Of a stretch of 64,000 nt of DNA, positions 23,336 through 32,366 are shown piece by piece. The notes beneath the pieces are model-generated. The model did no database searches, was not told the origin of the DNA, and saw nothing but the letters and a program-made list of their open reading frames with translations. Position 1 is the first letter of the stretch. Each line of letters opens with the position of its first letter. Origin of the DNA: Phyllobacterium sp. 21LDTY02-6 (GTDB lineage: Bacteria; Pseudomonadota; Alphaproteobacteria; Rhizobiales; Rhizobiaceae); contig NZ_JAMJWD020000002.1 of assembly GCF_023554255.2 (NCBI RefSeq), positions 489,435-553,434 of the forward strand, in the 5' to 3' direction. The position numbers were made by a program, and so were the translations under genes.

Positions 23336-24337
23336 ATGTTCAAGACATCCGCTGTGGAGCGTAGCGCGGAAGGCGAAGTCGTGGATCAACTGGCACCGAG
23401 CGAATTCTCGCCCTATCGATTCTTCAGCGCCGAGCGCTGGGCCGAATTCCGCGCCGACACGCCGATGACCCTCACCTATGAGGAAATCAAGCGGCTGCGC
23501 TCGCTGGGTGACCCGATCGATCTCGACGAGGTCAGCCGTATCTATCTCTCGCTGTCGCGCCTGCTATCGGCCCATGTCGAGGCGAGCCAGTTGCTGTTCT
23601 ACCAGCGCCGTCGCTTTCTCAATACGGATGATGCGTTCAAGACACCGTTCATCATCGGCGTGGCCGGATCGGTCGCGGTTGGAAAATCGACCACGGCGCG
23701 CGTCCTGAAGGAACTGCTGGCGCGCTGGCCATCGAGCCCGAAGGTCGATCTCGTGACGACCGACGGCTTTCTCTATCCGAACGACGTGCTGCGGTCGAAG
23801 GGCCTCATGGAGCGCAAGGGCTTTCCAGAAAGCTACGACGTCGGCATGGTTCTGCGCTTCCTCTCGCAGATCAAGGCGGGCCAGCGCAATGTCAGCGCGC
23901 CGCTCTATTCGCACCTCACCTATGACGTTCTGCCGGGCAAGTACCAGATCGTCGATGCACCCGACATCCTCATCTTCGAGGGGATCAATGTCCTGCAGGT
24001 GCGCGACCTGCCGGAAGACGGCAAGATGGTACCGTTCGTTTCGGACTTCTTCGACTTCTCCATCTATATCGATGCGGATGAGGAGCAGATTCATAAATGG
24101 TACATGAGCCGCTTCATGCGCCTGCGGGAAACGGCGTTCCGGGACCCGGACTCCTTCTTCCACCGCTACTCGACGATTTCCGACGAGGCGGCGCTGGCCA
24201 TCGGCGAAGGGCTCTGGGCCAATATCAACCTGAAGAACCTCAGGGAAAATATCCTGCCGACGCGGCCGCGCGCCGATCTGATCCTGCGCAAGGGCGACAA
24301 TCATCTGGTGGAGGAAGTGGCGCTCAGGAAGTTGTGA
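23336..24337 (+). CDS. coaA: Pantothenate kinase (type I)
   Basis: 333 aa. First step of coenzyme A synthesis; feedback-inhibited by CoA in characterised type I enzymes. Walker A is [12 protein letters not shown]. The pantothenate/CoA region [16 protein letters not shown] and the [19 protein letters not shown] segment are typical. It starts 2 bases after hisE and is likely read from the his transcript. Its 3' end overlaps the convergent alkB by 14 bases. Confidence 0.98.
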   Translation: MFKTSAVERSAEGEVVDQLAPSEFSPYRFFSAERWAEFRADTPMTLTYEEIKRLRSLGDPIDLDEVSRIYLSLSRLLSAHVEASQLLFYQRRRFLNTDDAFKTPFIIGVAGSVAVGKSTTARVLKELLARWPSSPKVDLVTTDGFLYPNDVLRSKGLMERKGFPESYDVGMVLRFLSQIKAGQRNVSAPLYSHLTYDVLPGKYQIVDAPDILIFEGINVLQVRDLPEDGKMVPFVSDFFDFSIYIDADEEQIHKWYMSRFMRLRETAFRDPDSFFHRYSTISDEAALAIGEGLWANINLKNLRENILPTRPRADLILRKGDNHLVEEVALRKL

Positions 24338-24965
24338 CGCGGCGCAGCGTCAGGTTGATGCGCCCGCCATTCTTCAGGAGCGTCGAAGTTCCGGGATAAA
24401 TCCTGTCGACCCCGTGAAAGGCAAGGCGGCCTTCTTCGCCGAGAACCACCACGTCGCCGCTTTCCAGCCGGATCGAACGGGTCTTGTCGGTGCGACTGGT
24501 GCCGCCGAACCGGAACAGGCAGCTATCCCCCAGCGATACGGAAACCACCGGCGCCTCGAGGTCCTTCTCGTCGCGATCCTGGTGAAGGCCCATCCTGGCC
24601 GTATCGGAGTAGAAATTGATCAGGCAGGCCTGGGGCGGCGCCGGGTAGTGGCCGACATCCTGCCAGAGCTGCAGCAGGGATTGCGGGATTTCCGGCCAGG
24701 GCTTGCCAGTAACGGGATGTTCCGGCTGGTAGCGATAGCCTCTTTCCTTGTCCGTAACCCAGCCGAGCGCACCGCAATTCGTCATGCGGACGCTCATTTC
24801 GCGGCCCGTTTTCGGCATGACGGGCACGTAAAGCGGTGCTTGCTGCACGATTTTGCGGATTTCTTCCCGCAATTCCGCCTGTTGTTCGACCGAAAAACAG
24901 CCGGGATAGTAGCGGATTCCGGGGGCAAGGCCGAGCATGGGCTGGCGGTCCTGAAGTGGGAGCAT
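24324..24965 (-). CDS. alkB: DNA oxidative demethylase AlkB
   Basis: 213 aa. A 2-oxoglutarate/Fe(II) dioxygenase that reverses N1-methyladenine and N3-methylcytosine damage. Iron ligands His128, Asp130 (LHQDRDE) and His184 (AFHGVDR) and 2-oxoglutarate arginines 202 and 208 (GRINLTLRR) all align with E. coli AlkB H131/D133/H187/R204/R210. The last 14 bases overlap coaA on the other strand. It is the next gene after the BON/LysM gene, 42 bases away. An in-frame ATG at 24938 is an alternative start. Confidence 0.96.
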   Translation of the reverse strand: MLPLQDRQPMLGLAPGIRYYPGCFSVEQQAELREEIRKIVQQAPLYVPVMPKTGREMSVRMTNCGALGWVTDKERGYRYQPEHPVTGKPWPEIPQSLLQLWQDVGHYPAPPQACLINFYSDTARMGLHQDRDEKDLEAPVVSVSLGDSCLFRFGGTSRTDKTRSIRLESGDVVVLGEEGRLAFHGVDRIYPGTSTLLKNGGRINLTLRRVTTS

Positions 24966-25007
24966 CGGGCCAAAACCAGGACCGATGCTCCAAACACACT
25001 CGAGCTC

Positions 25008-25466
25008 TTAGTCGAGCGGCGGAATGCGCAACACCTGGCCCGGATAGATCTTGTCGGGATGGGAAAGCATCGGCTTGTTGGCCTCGAAGATGAGCGTGTT
25101 CTTGGCGCCCTTGCCCTTTCCATACTGGCTCTCGGCGATCTTCCAGAGATTGTCGCCCTTCTTGACCGTATAGAATACGGGGGCCTTCTCGACCGAGCCG
25201 GTCGTCGTCTCATCGACCTTGAGCCCGCCCGTGTCCACCTTGGAAACGCCAAGCGAATTGCCGACCGCGATGATCGCCTTTTCAAGGATTTCCTGATTGG
25301 TCACATTACCCTTGAGGATAGCCTTGTCGCCTTCGACGGCGACTTCGACTTTATCGGTGCCGAGCTGATGGGAATCGAGCTCTTTCTTCAAATCCTCTGC
25401 CGAGGGCTCGCTGTCGCCAATACCGATCTTCTTGCCTACGGATTTAACGAAATCAAACAGTCCCAT
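25008..25466 (-). CDS. lysM: BON and LysM domain protein (Kbp/YgaU-like)
   Basis: 152 aa. The BON domain is at about 24-78 (VEVAVEGDKAILKGNVTNQE), and a C-terminal LysM at about 98-149 (YTVKKGDNLWKIAESQYGKG). No signal peptide. E. coli YgaU/Kbp, with the same order, binds potassium; that role is inferred by homology. The N-terminus MGLFDFVKSVGKKIGIG is the family start. An AGGAGCAAG ribosome site precedes it. Confidence 0.93.
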   Translation of the reverse strand: MGLFDFVKSVGKKIGIGDSEPSAEDLKKELDSHQLGTDKVEVAVEGDKAILKGNVTNQEILEKAIIAVGNSLGVSKVDTGGLKVDETTTGSVEKAPVFYTVKKGDNLWKIAESQYGKGKGAKNTLIFEANKPMLSHPDKIYPGQVLRIPPLD

Positions 25467-25570
25467 GACTTGCTCCTCATGATCAATTAAATCGACACCT
25501 AGTCTTGTGCCATCCCGGAAGGCAATTGGAAAGCCGAATTAAACGCCTGGCTTGCAGATATGCTTCACGT

Positions 25571-26008
25571 TCAATCGCCGGTTACTCTGCCTCGCATCTT
25601 CTTGACGTTGGAGCGACCCGATTTCTGCTTCAGCCGCCGCTCGACGGAACCTTTTGTCGGCCGCGTCTTCTTGCGGGGCGGCGGAGGCGGCTCGGCAGCC
25701 TTGGCGACCAGCGCGATCAACCGCTCCCTTGCGTCCTCACGGTTGCGCTCCTGGGTGCGGAAGCGATTGGCTTCGATGAGGACATCGCCCTCCTTTGTGG
25801 CGCGTTGCCCGGCGAGCCGCATCAGCCTGTCGAGGACATCTGCGGGCAGGCCGGACCTTGCCGCCTTGAAGCGCAATTGCACGGCAGTCGAGACCTTGTT
25901 GACATTCTGTCCGCCCGGGCCGGCGGAACGAATGAAGCTCTCCTCCAGATCGTTCTCGTCGATCCAGAGCCTGTTCGTGATTCTGATGGTGCTGCCGCGC
26001 TCGTCCAT
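25571..26008 (-). CDS. arfB: Peptidyl-tRNA hydrolase ArfB (ribosome rescue)
   Basis: 145 aa. ArfB enters stalled, empty-A-site ribosomes and hydrolyses peptidyl-tRNA. The catalytic GGQ is at residues 32-34 (SAGPGGQNVNKVST). The C-terminal basic tail (KKTRPTKGSVERRLKQKS and beyond) is the part that occupies the mRNA channel and distinguishes ArfB from RF1/RF2. Stand-alone between pckA and the LysM gene. Confidence 0.97.
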   Translation of the reverse strand: MDERGSTIRITNRLWIDENDLEESFIRSAGPGGQNVNKVSTAVQLRFKAARSGLPADVLDRLMRLAGQRATKEGDVLIEANRFRTQERNREDARERLIALVAKAAEPPPPPRKKTRPTKGSVERRLKQKSGRSNVKKMRGRVTGD

Positions 26009-26040
26009 GCAGCAGTCCTAGCGCAAACTTGCGGTCGCGA

Positions 26041-26074
26041 AAAGCAGCGGCCCCGCGTTGAAATGCGGGGCCGG
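26041..26074 (-). terminator. Terminator of pckA
   Basis: A 9-bp stem CGGCCCCGC (26049-26057) with GCGGGGCCG (26066-26074), 8-base loop, followed on the minus strand by CTGCTTTT. It lies 29 bases past the pckA stop and before arfB. Confidence 0.8.
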
Positions 26075-26102
26075 CACGGTATTTCGTTCTGAAGGGCTGC
26101 GA

Positions 26103-27716
26103 CTATTCGGCAGCGACCGGCGTATGCGGGGCGGCGGCCTTGATGTCGCTGTCCACATGCTTCTCGAACTTGCCGAAGTTCGCGATGAACATGTCGACCA
26201 GCTTCTGTGCCTGCGCATCATAGGCCGACTTGTCGGCCCAGGTGGAACGAGGATCGAGGATCGAGGCTTCGACGCCCGGGACAGCCACGGGAACGGCGAA
26301 ACCGAAATTCGGATCGGTGCGGAACTGTGCATCCTTCAGCGAGCCGTCGAGGGCCGCCGAAAGCAGGGCGCGCGTTGCCTTGATCGGCATGCGCTTGCCC
26401 GTCCCATAGGCGCCGCCGGTCCAGCCGGTATTGACGAGCCAGCAATCCACGCCGTGATCGGCGATGAGCTGGCGCAGCAGATTGCCGTATTCCGAGGGAT
26501 GACGCGGCATGAAGGGCGCGCCGAAGCAGGTGGAGAAGGTCGCTTCCGGTTCGGTGACGCCGCGTTCGGTACCCGCGACCTTGGCGGTATAGCCGGAGAG
26601 GAAGTGGTACATGGCCTGCGCCGGGGTCAGCTTGGCGATCGGAGGCATGACGCCGAACGCATCGGCGGTCAGCATGATGATATTCTTGGGGTGCCCGGCC
26701 TTGCCCGATTTGGATGCATTCGGGATGAAATCGAGCGGATAGGCGCAACGCGTATTCTCGGTCAGCGAGCCATCGTCGAAATCCGGAACGCGGCGTTCGT
26801 CCAGCACGACATTTTCCAGCACCGTGCCGAAACGCTGCGTCGTCGCGAAGATTTCAGGCTCGGCCTCGGCCGAAAGCCGGATCGTCTTGGCATAGCAGCC
26901 GCCCTCGAAATTGAAGACGCCGTGCTCGCCCCAGCCATGCTCGTCATCGCCGATCAAGGTGCGCGACGGATCGGCCGAAAGCGTTGTCTTGCCCGTGCCG
27001 GACAGGCCGAAAAACACCGCCGTATCCCCTTCGGGCCCCTCATTGGCGGAGCAATGCATGGGCATGACGCCCTTGGACGGCAGGATATAGTTGAGCGCCG
27101 TGAACACGGATTTCTTCATCTCGCCGGCATAGGCGGTACCGCCGATCAATACGATCAGCCGCTGCAGATCGACCGCGATGACCGTTTCCGTGCGGGTGCC
27201 ATGGCGGGCCGGATCGGCGCGGAACGATGGCAGATCGATGATCGTCATCTGCGGCACGAATGTTTCGAGGCTGGACCGTTCCGGCCGGATGAGCAGGTTG
27301 CGGATGAACAGCGAATGCCAGGCGAATTCGGTGATCACGCGGGTGTTGAGGCTGTAGGTATCGTCGGCGCCGCCGACCAGATCCTGCACGAAGAGATCCT
27401 TGCCCTTCGCCTGTTCCATGAAATCCGCGTAAAGCAGGTCGAACGCTTCCGGCGACATGGCGGCATTGTTGTCCCACCAGATGGAATTCTCGGTCGAAGC
27501 ATCCCGGACGACGAACTTGTCCTTCGGCGAGCGGCCGGTGTGCTGGCCCGTCCGCGCCACGAGCGCGCCCTGGGCAGTAAGCACTGCCTCGCCGCGACGC
27601 AGCGTCTCTTCGTAAAGCTCGGCGGCTTCCAAATTGTAATAGAAGGCGGAAGCGTCCTTCAGTTTCGAGTTACGGAGCGCGGTTGCCGCGTTGTGGAGGC
27701 CGATTTCTCTGATCAT
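26103..27716 (-). CDS. pckA: Phosphoenolpyruvate carboxykinase (ATP)
   Basis: 537 aa, full length. Converts oxaloacetate to PEP with ATP, the entry to gluconeogenesis during growth on organic acids. The P-loop is [14 protein letters not shown], preceded by the ATP-type signature [16 protein letters not shown]. The substrate region [12 protein letters not shown] is seen as [12 protein letters not shown]. Divergent from chvI over 309 bases that contain matching palindromes. In rhizobia this position beside chvI/chvG is conserved. Confidence 0.99.
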   Translation of the reverse strand: MIREIGLHNAATALRNSKLKDASAFYYNLEAAELYEETLRRGEAVLTAQGALVARTGQHTGRSPKDKFVVRDASTENSIWWDNNAAMSPEAFDLLYADFMEQAKGKDLFVQDLVGGADDTYSLNTRVITEFAWHSLFIRNLLIRPERSSLETFVPQMTIIDLPSFRADPARHGTRTETVIAVDLQRLIVLIGGTAYAGEMKKSVFTALNYILPSKGVMPMHCSANEGPEGDTAVFFGLSGTGKTTLSADPSRTLIGDDEHGWGEHGVFNFEGGCYAKTIRLSAEAEPEIFATTQRFGTVLENVVLDERRVPDFDDGSLTENTRCAYPLDFIPNASKSGKAGHPKNIIMLTADAFGVMPPIAKLTPAQAMYHFLSGYTAKVAGTERGVTEPEATFSTCFGAPFMPRHPSEYGNLLRQLIADHGVDCWLVNTGWTGGAYGTGKRMPIKATRALLSAALDGSLKDAQFRTDPNFGFAVPVAVPGVEASILDPRSTWADKSAYDAQAQKLVDMFIANFGKFEKHVDSDIKAAAPHTPVAAE

Positions 27717-28025
27717 CTGTCCGCCATTGTCTGTGAGGGTGCAAAGGGTTCAAAAGTCGTTGTGGCACACTCCATTCCATCCGACAGAGTGTACCACAAT
27801 CAGGTGAAAAGCAGAAAAATTGAACAGTATCAAACGTTTAATCGATTTAAAGATTTTAAATTTTGTTTAAATCGTTTTAGTAAACGGAAATTTCGCCTAC
27901 TATTCCCTTAGCGTAAACGTAAAGGATTCCGGCGCCGGATGAAGTGACAGGTGGACTGTGCCACATTTTGTACCTAATTTGTCCTGCACAAGCAGCGCAG
28001 TTTAACTGCATAAGGAAGGCAGGGC
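27717..28025. promoter_or_regulatory. Divergent pckA-chvI control region with three related half-sites
   Basis: This 309-base gap holds no gene. TTGTGGCACACT (27760-27771) and AGTGTACCACAA (27788-27799) form a 12-base inverted repeat with one mismatch. TGTGCCACA (27957-27965), the exact reverse complement of part of the first arm, lies near chvI. A second inverted repeat, CGATTTAAA (27843-27851) with TTTAAATCG (27866-27874), lies in an AT-rich core. These suggest control of both genes by one or more regulators; none can be named from sequence. Confidence 0.6.
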
Positions 28026-28745
28026 ATGAGGGAAGTACCCGCAATGCAGACGATCGCGCTCGTTGACGACGACCGCAATATTCTGACATCCGTTTCCATC
28101 GCGCTGGAATCGGAAGGCTACCGCGTGGAGACCTATACGGATGGTGCCTCCGCCCTGGACGGGCTGATGGCGCGTCCTCCGAACCTTGCCATCCTCGACA
28201 TCAAGATGCCGCGCATGGACGGAATGGAGCTGCTGCGTCGGCTGCGCCAGAAATCCGATCTGCCGGTCATCTTCCTTACCTCCAAGGATGACGAGATCGA
28301 CGAATTGTTCGGCCTGAAGATGGGCGCCGACGATTTCATCACCAAGCCGTTCTCCCAGCGCCTGCTCGTCGAGCGGGTAAAGGCGGTTCTTCGCCGCGTT
28401 GCCGCCCGCGACGCCACGGCAAAGCCCGGCGGAACGCAAACCAAGTCGCTGGAGCGCGGCCAGCTCGTCATGGACCAGGAACGCCATACCTGCACCTGGA
28501 TGGGCGAACCCGTGACATTGACGGTCACCGAGTTCCTCATTCTGCATTCGCTGGCGCAGCGTCCGGGCGTGGTCAAGAGCCGTGATGCGCTGATGGATGC
28601 GGCCTATGACGAACAGGTCTATGTCGACGATCGCACCATCGACAGCCACATCAAGCGGCTGCGCAAGAAGTTCAAGGTCGTGGATGATGATTTCGACATG
28701 ATCGAGACGCTCTACGGAGTAGGATACCGCTTCCGGGAAACCTGA
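28026..28745 (+). CDS. chvI: Two-component response regulator ChvI
   Basis: 239 aa; an in-frame ATG at 28044 ([14 protein letters not shown]) is a plausible alternative start and matches some relatives better. An OmpR-family regulator: the receiver domain has the acidic pair in VDDD and phosphoacceptor Asp58 (LAILDIKMP); the C-terminal winged helix ends [17 protein letters not shown] and YGVGYRFRE. With ChvG it controls envelope, exopolysaccharide and acid responses in Agrobacterium and Sinorhizobium (BvrR/BvrS in Brucella). 328 bases separate it from chvG. Confidence 0.97.
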   Translation: MREVPAMQTIALVDDDRNILTSVSIALESEGYRVETYTDGASALDGLMARPPNLAILDIKMPRMDGMELLRRLRQKSDLPVIFLTSKDDEIDELFGLKMGADDFITKPFSQRLLVERVKAVLRRVAARDATAKPGGTQTKSLERGQLVMDQERHTCTWMGEPVTLTVTEFLILHSLAQRPGVVKSRDALMDAAYDEQVYVDDRTIDSHIKRLRKKFKVVDDDFDMIETLYGVGYRFRET

Positions 28746-29073
28746 TGCCAGGGGCGTCAAAGCCCTTGGCGCCAGGCGTTCAAAGCCGCGTGATCGGTCT
28801 GAGAAACCGGTTGTCTCCATGGCGCATGAATGCGATGAGGCAGCCGGCCGGACGTTAGTCGCAACCGGTGCATTCATCCCCGGCCGCGGCGCTGTCCGTG
28901 GCTTGATGTCGTACTGTCCCGATTGTGGTATAAGGCATGGGGTGGTTTCAGGATTGAAAACGACCCGGAAATCAAAGGGTTGTTGGCGTTCCGGTTCTGA
29001 ATATGCGCGAAGTGCCCGATGGACATCAGCGGATTGACGAAACGGGGTGCAGGAAGAGAACTTCGAGGCAGGA
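28746..29073. other. chvI-chvG intergenic gap
   Basis: This 328-base gap has an imperfect hairpin (GCCAGGGGC / GCCCTTGGC) at about 28745-28770. A 72-codon frame at 28819-29037 has no clear ribosome site and unusual codon use, so I do not call it. The gap may hold a separate chvG promoter. Confidence 0.5.
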
Positions 29074-30861
29074 ATGGTAGCCGAACTGCGAGGCGGCAAT
29101 ATCACGCGCAAGAGCGCCGTCATGCGCCGCAAGCGCTCGCTTGTCCTGCGGCGGCTGTTCAAGCCGCTGAACAGGATGTTCGGCAATTACCTCTTTTCCA
29201 GCCTGACGCGGCGCATCCTGTTTCTCAACCTGGCCGGACTCGCCGTTCTGCTCTCCGGCATCATGTATCTCAACCAGTTCCGCGACGGGCTGATCGACGC
29301 GCGCGTCGAGAGCCTGATGACGCAGGGCGAGATCATTGCCGGGGCAATAGCCTCCTCGGCGACCGTGGACACGAATTCGATCGCCATCGACCCCGAAAAG
29401 CTGCTGGAGCTGCAGGCGGGACAGAGCATCACACCCTCGCCCGACGTTCTCGACAATCTGGACTTCCCCATCAATCCGGAGCGGGTGGCGCCGGTTCTCC
29501 GCCGCCTCATATCGCCGACGCGGACGCGGGCCCGCATCTATGACCGCGACTCCAATCTGCTGCTCGATTCCCGCCACCTCTATTCGCGCGGCCAGGTGCT
29601 GCGCTACGATCTTCCGCCCGTCGACGGCGAAGAACCCGGCTTCTTCGAGCGGCTGACCAACCGGATGACGCGGCTTCTGCGCCGAAGCGACCTGCCGATC
29701 TACCAGGAAATGCCCGGCGGCAACGGTTCCTCCTATCCTGAAATCGTCAGGGCGCTGACCGGCTCTCCCGCCACCGTCGTGCGGATGACGGAGAAGGGAG
29801 AGCAGATCGTATCGGTCGCCGTGCCGATCCAGCGTTTCCGCGCGGTGCTCGGCGTGCTGCTGCTTTCGACCGAGGGTGGCGACATCGACAAGATCGTGCA
29901 GGGCGAGCGCTATGCGATCATCCGGGTGTTCACCGTGGCGGCGCTGGTCATGGCCATCCTGTCGCTGTTTCTCGCCTCCACCATCGCCAATCCGTTGCGG
30001 CGCCTGGCGGCGGCGGCGGATCGGGTGCGCCATGGCGTCAAGAACCGGGAAGAGATACCGGATTATTCGGAGCGCCAGGACGAGATCGGCCATCTTTCCA
30101 CCTCCATCCGCGACATGACCAATGCCCTCTATGCGCGCATTGAATCCATCGAGAGCTTCGCCGCCGATGTCAGCCATGAGCTCAAGAACCCCCTCACCTC
30201 GCTGCGCAGCGCGGTCGAGACATTGCCGCTGGCCAAGAACGATGAATCGCGCAAGCGGCTGATGGACGTCATCCAGCACGATGTGCGCCGGCTCGATCGG
30301 CTGATCACCGACATTTCCGATGCGTCCCGGCTCGATGCCGAGCTGGCGCGCGAGGATTCCGAACATGTGGACCTGCAGCAATTGCTTGGGAACCTCGTCG
30401 TCGCGGCGCGCGAGGTCAGGCGCAACAAGAAGAACACCCGCATAGAGTTCAATGTGGGCAAGCTGCCGACAAACAGGAAGGGCTTCTATGTCGCCGGCCA
30501 TGATCTGCGGCTTGGCCAGGTGGTTTCCAACCTGATCGAAAATGCGCGCTCCTTCGTGCCGGACGACAAGGGCGTCATCACCGTGACCCTGCAGCATCTC
30601 GGCGACCGCATCCGCATCCTTGTCGAAGACAATGGGCCCGGCATCCGCGTCGAGCAGATCGATCGCATATTCGAACGCTTCTACACCGATCGTCCGGCCG
30701 GCGAAGCGTTCGGGCAGAATTCGGGCCTTGGTCTTTCGATCAGCCGCCAGATCATCGAGGCCCATGGCGGCACCCTGAATGCAGAGAACATCATCGATCC
30801 CCATGATCCCGATTGCTATCTCGGCGCGCGCTTCGTCGCCATATTGCCGGTGGAAAGCTGA
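29074..30861 (+). CDS. chvG: Sensor histidine kinase ChvG
   Basis: 595 aa from the ATG at 29074, chosen because GAGG lies five bases before it; a GTG at 29047 in the same frame would add nine residues. A first transmembrane helix lies at about 48-66, a periplasmic sensor domain follows to about 279, and a second helix at about 280-308. Then come a HAMP domain, the H-box with His368 (FAADVSHELKNPLTSLR), and an ATPase domain (NLIENARSF, DNGPGIR, GLGLSISRQI). In characterised alphas, periplasmic ExoR restrains ChvG; exoR is not in the window. Its stop overlaps hprK by one base. Confidence 0.97.
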   Translation: MVAELRGGNITRKSAVMRRKRSLVLRRLFKPLNRMFGNYLFSSLTRRILFLNLAGLAVLLSGIMYLNQFRDGLIDARVESLMTQGEIIAGAIASSATVDTNSIAIDPEKLLELQAGQSITPSPDVLDNLDFPINPERVAPVLRRLISPTRTRARIYDRDSNLLLDSRHLYSRGQVLRYDLPPVDGEEPGFFERLTNRMTRLLRRSDLPIYQEMPGGNGSSYPEIVRALTGSPATVVRMTEKGEQIVSVAVPIQRFRAVLGVLLLSTEGGDIDKIVQGERYAIIRVFTVAALVMAILSLFLASTIANPLRRLAAAADRVRHGVKNREEIPDYSERQDEIGHLSTSIRDMTNALYARIESIESFAADVSHELKNPLTSLRSAVETLPLAKNDESRKRLMDVIQHDVRRLDRLITDISDASRLDAELAREDSEHVDLQQLLGNLVVAAREVRRNKKNTRIEFNVGKLPTNRKGFYVAGHDLRLGQVVSNLIENARSFVPDDKGVITVTLQHLGDRIRILVEDNGPGIRVEQIDRIFERFYTDRPAGEAFGQNSGLGLSISRQIIEAHGGTLNAENIIDPHDPDCYLGARFVAILPVES

Positions 30862-31319
30862 TGCCTGATGCGGAGCCGAGCCTCGTTCACGCAACTGCCG
30901 TGCTCGTCGGCGATCGCGGCGTCATCATTCTCGGGCCATCGGGCGCCGGAAAAACCACTCTGGCGCACACGCTGCTCGACCGGGCGGCAGCGCGCGGCAG
31001 CTTTGCTGCACTGATATCGGACGACCAATGTCTCCTGAGCGAGATCTCGGGCCGTATCGAATGCCGGGCGCCGGAAAGCATTCGCGGCGGCGTGGAGGTT
31101 CGCGGCGCGGGACTGTTCGAGGCACGGCACGAACCGGCGGGCATCCTGCACCTCGCGGTCCAGCTCGTCGCCGCGGTCGATGCGCTGCGCTATCCGGGCG
31201 AAACGCCATTCCGCTACGGGAAAGTCGTAATTTCCCAGCTTTGGTTACCGATGCACCGGGAAACCAGTGCCGGCAAAGCAGTGGAAGCGGCGCTGTTCGG
31301 GAGGGTGTGGGAAAAATAG
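30861..31319 (+). CDS. hprK: HPr kinase, short alphaproteobacterial form
   Basis: 152 aa from the ATG at 30861, overlapping the chvG stop. Walker A is GPSGAGKTT at residues 25-32. Only the C-terminal kinase domain is present; the N-terminal domain of Gram-positive HprK/P is missing, as is usual in alphaproteobacteria. It phosphorylates HPr on serine. Downstream are EIIA-Man and HPr, its likely partners, so chvG, sensing and PTS signalling are joined in one locus. Confidence 0.95.
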   Translation: MPDAEPSLVHATAVLVGDRGVIILGPSGAGKTTLAHTLLDRAAARGSFAALISDDQCLLSEISGRIECRAPESIRGGVEVRGAGLFEARHEPAGILHLAVQLVAAVDALRYPGETPFRYGKVVISQLWLPMHRETSAGKAVEAALFGRVWEK

Positions 31320-31329
31320 TTTCGATATT

Positions 31330-31481
31330 TCAGTCATTTGCACCGCATGAATGCGATAAAATGACTGAGAGCCATGTTCGTGACATTTTCCTCTTGCCTT
31401 CGCGATTCGTCCTGCCAAAATGCGACACCTGCAAAACGGGGCATTGAATGCGCCAATAAAAACCCACGACAGGGTTGGCGC
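31330..31481. promoter_or_regulatory. Two inverted repeats before the EIIA gene
   Basis: Perfect 10-bp arms TCAGTCATTT (31330-31339) and AAATGACTGA (31359-31368) flank a 19-base loop with a smaller nested repeat. A second repeat, GCGCCAA (31450-31456) with TTGGCGC (31475-31481), ends just before the EIIA ribosome site. They could terminate hprK transcripts or control EIIA translation. Neither is followed by a T-run. Confidence 0.5.
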
Positions 31482-31499
31482 GATAGGAGCAGTTTCAGA

Positions 31500-31901
31500 A
31501 TGATCGGACTCGTGCTTGTGACGCACGGAAGACTGGCCGAGGAGTTTCATCATGCCGTCGAGCATGTTGTCGGGCAGCAGGAGTATCTGGAAACCGTCTC
31601 GATCGGTGCAGATGACGACATGGAGCAGCGGCGGCGCGATATCGTCGATGCCGTGGAGCGTGCCGACAATGGTTCCGGCGTCATCATTCTGACGGATATG
31701 TTTGGCGGCACTCCCTCCAATCTTGCCATATCCGTTATGGAATCCGGGCGCATCGAAGTGATCGCCGGCGTGAACCTGCCGATGCTGATCAAGCTCTCCA
31801 GCGTGAGGCAGACCAACGACATGGCTGCGTCCTTGCGCGAGGGGCAGGATGCGGGCCGTAAATATATCAATGTGGCCAGTCAGGTCCTGACTGCAAAATA
31901 G
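31500..31901 (+). CDS. PTS EIIA component, mannose family
   Basis: 133 aa from the ATG at 31500, with AGGAG upstream. The mannose-type EIIA fold starts MIGLVLVTHGRLAEEF, where His9 is the phosphorylation site, and includes GVIILTDMFGGTPSNLAIS. No EIIB, EIIC or EIID is present, so it is a regulatory rather than sugar-transporting PTS protein, as in other rhizobia. HPr follows 8 bases downstream. Confidence 0.95.
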   Translation: MIGLVLVTHGRLAEEFHHAVEHVVGQQEYLETVSIGADDDMEQRRRDIVDAVERADNGSGVIILTDMFGGTPSNLAISVMESGRIEVIAGVNLPMLIKLSSVRQTNDMAASLREGQDAGRKYINVASQVLTAK

Positions 31902-31909
31902 AGGTTTGC

Positions 31910-32224
31910 ATGCGCCTATCCGCCGAGACGACAGGTACGTTCGACCCAGCCGAGGCGCTGGTTGAATCAATCGAAATCGTCAATCGGCGTGGCCTGCATG
32001 CGCGAGCCTCGGCAAAGTTCGTCCAGCTCGTCGATGGCTATGACGCCCATGTCCGCGTCGAGAAGGACGGCATGACCGTCGGCGGAACGTCCATCATGGG
32101 CCTCATGATGCTGGCCGCCTCGCCCGGATGCTGCATAACGGTAAGCGCTTCCGGCCGGCAGGCGGCCGAGCTGATGCAGGCGCTGAAGGCGCTGATCGCC
32201 GACAAGTTCGGCGAGGAAGCCTGA
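31910..32224 (+). CDS. ptsH: HPr phosphocarrier protein
   Basis: 104 aa, about 15 residues longer at the N-terminus than classical HPr. The phosphohistidine is His30 in NRRGLHARASAKF; the serine targeted by HPr kinase is Ser61 in GGTSIMGLMML. It takes phosphate from EI-Ntr (PtsP, not here) and passes it to EIIA proteins. Together with hprK and EIIA it forms the regulatory PTS cluster. Confidence 0.96.
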   Translation: MRLSAETTGTFDPAEALVESIEIVNRRGLHARASAKFVQLVDGYDAHVRVEKDGMTVGGTSIMGLMMLAASPGCCITVSASGRQAAELMQALKALIADKFGEEA

Positions 32225-32254
32225 GCGGCACGACGCCATTCATCATATGCACGC

Positions 32255-32270
32255 ATAAGGATTTCTTTAT
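32255..32270. promoter_or_regulatory. Candidate SahR operator upstream of ahcY
   Basis: ATAAGGATTTCTTTAT is a 16-base near-palindrome, 97 bases before ahcY. From memory it resembles the ATAAAGA-TCTTTAT site reported for SahR, the ArsR-family regulator of the SAM cycle in Proteobacteria. sahR itself is not in the window. Confidence 0.5.
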
Positions 32271-32366
32271 ATCCCATTGTGCACCGCTGCCTAATCTGCT
32301 AGTCAACGGCATCTTTGGCACGCCCGCCGGCGCGCCGACAGCCATAGTCGAAATGGAGCAACCAAG

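Noticed and set aside
26058-27911. 617-codon plus-strand frame opposite pckA
   Set aside because: Shadow of pckA; no domain and no ribosome site.
28819-29037. 72-codon frame between chvI and chvG with a CPDC motif
   Set aside because: No clear Shine-Dalgarno, mixed third-position bases unlike neighbours, and no family recognised.
29026-30894. 622-codon minus-strand frame opposite chvG
   Set aside because: Shadow of chvG; composition follows the complement of real codons.
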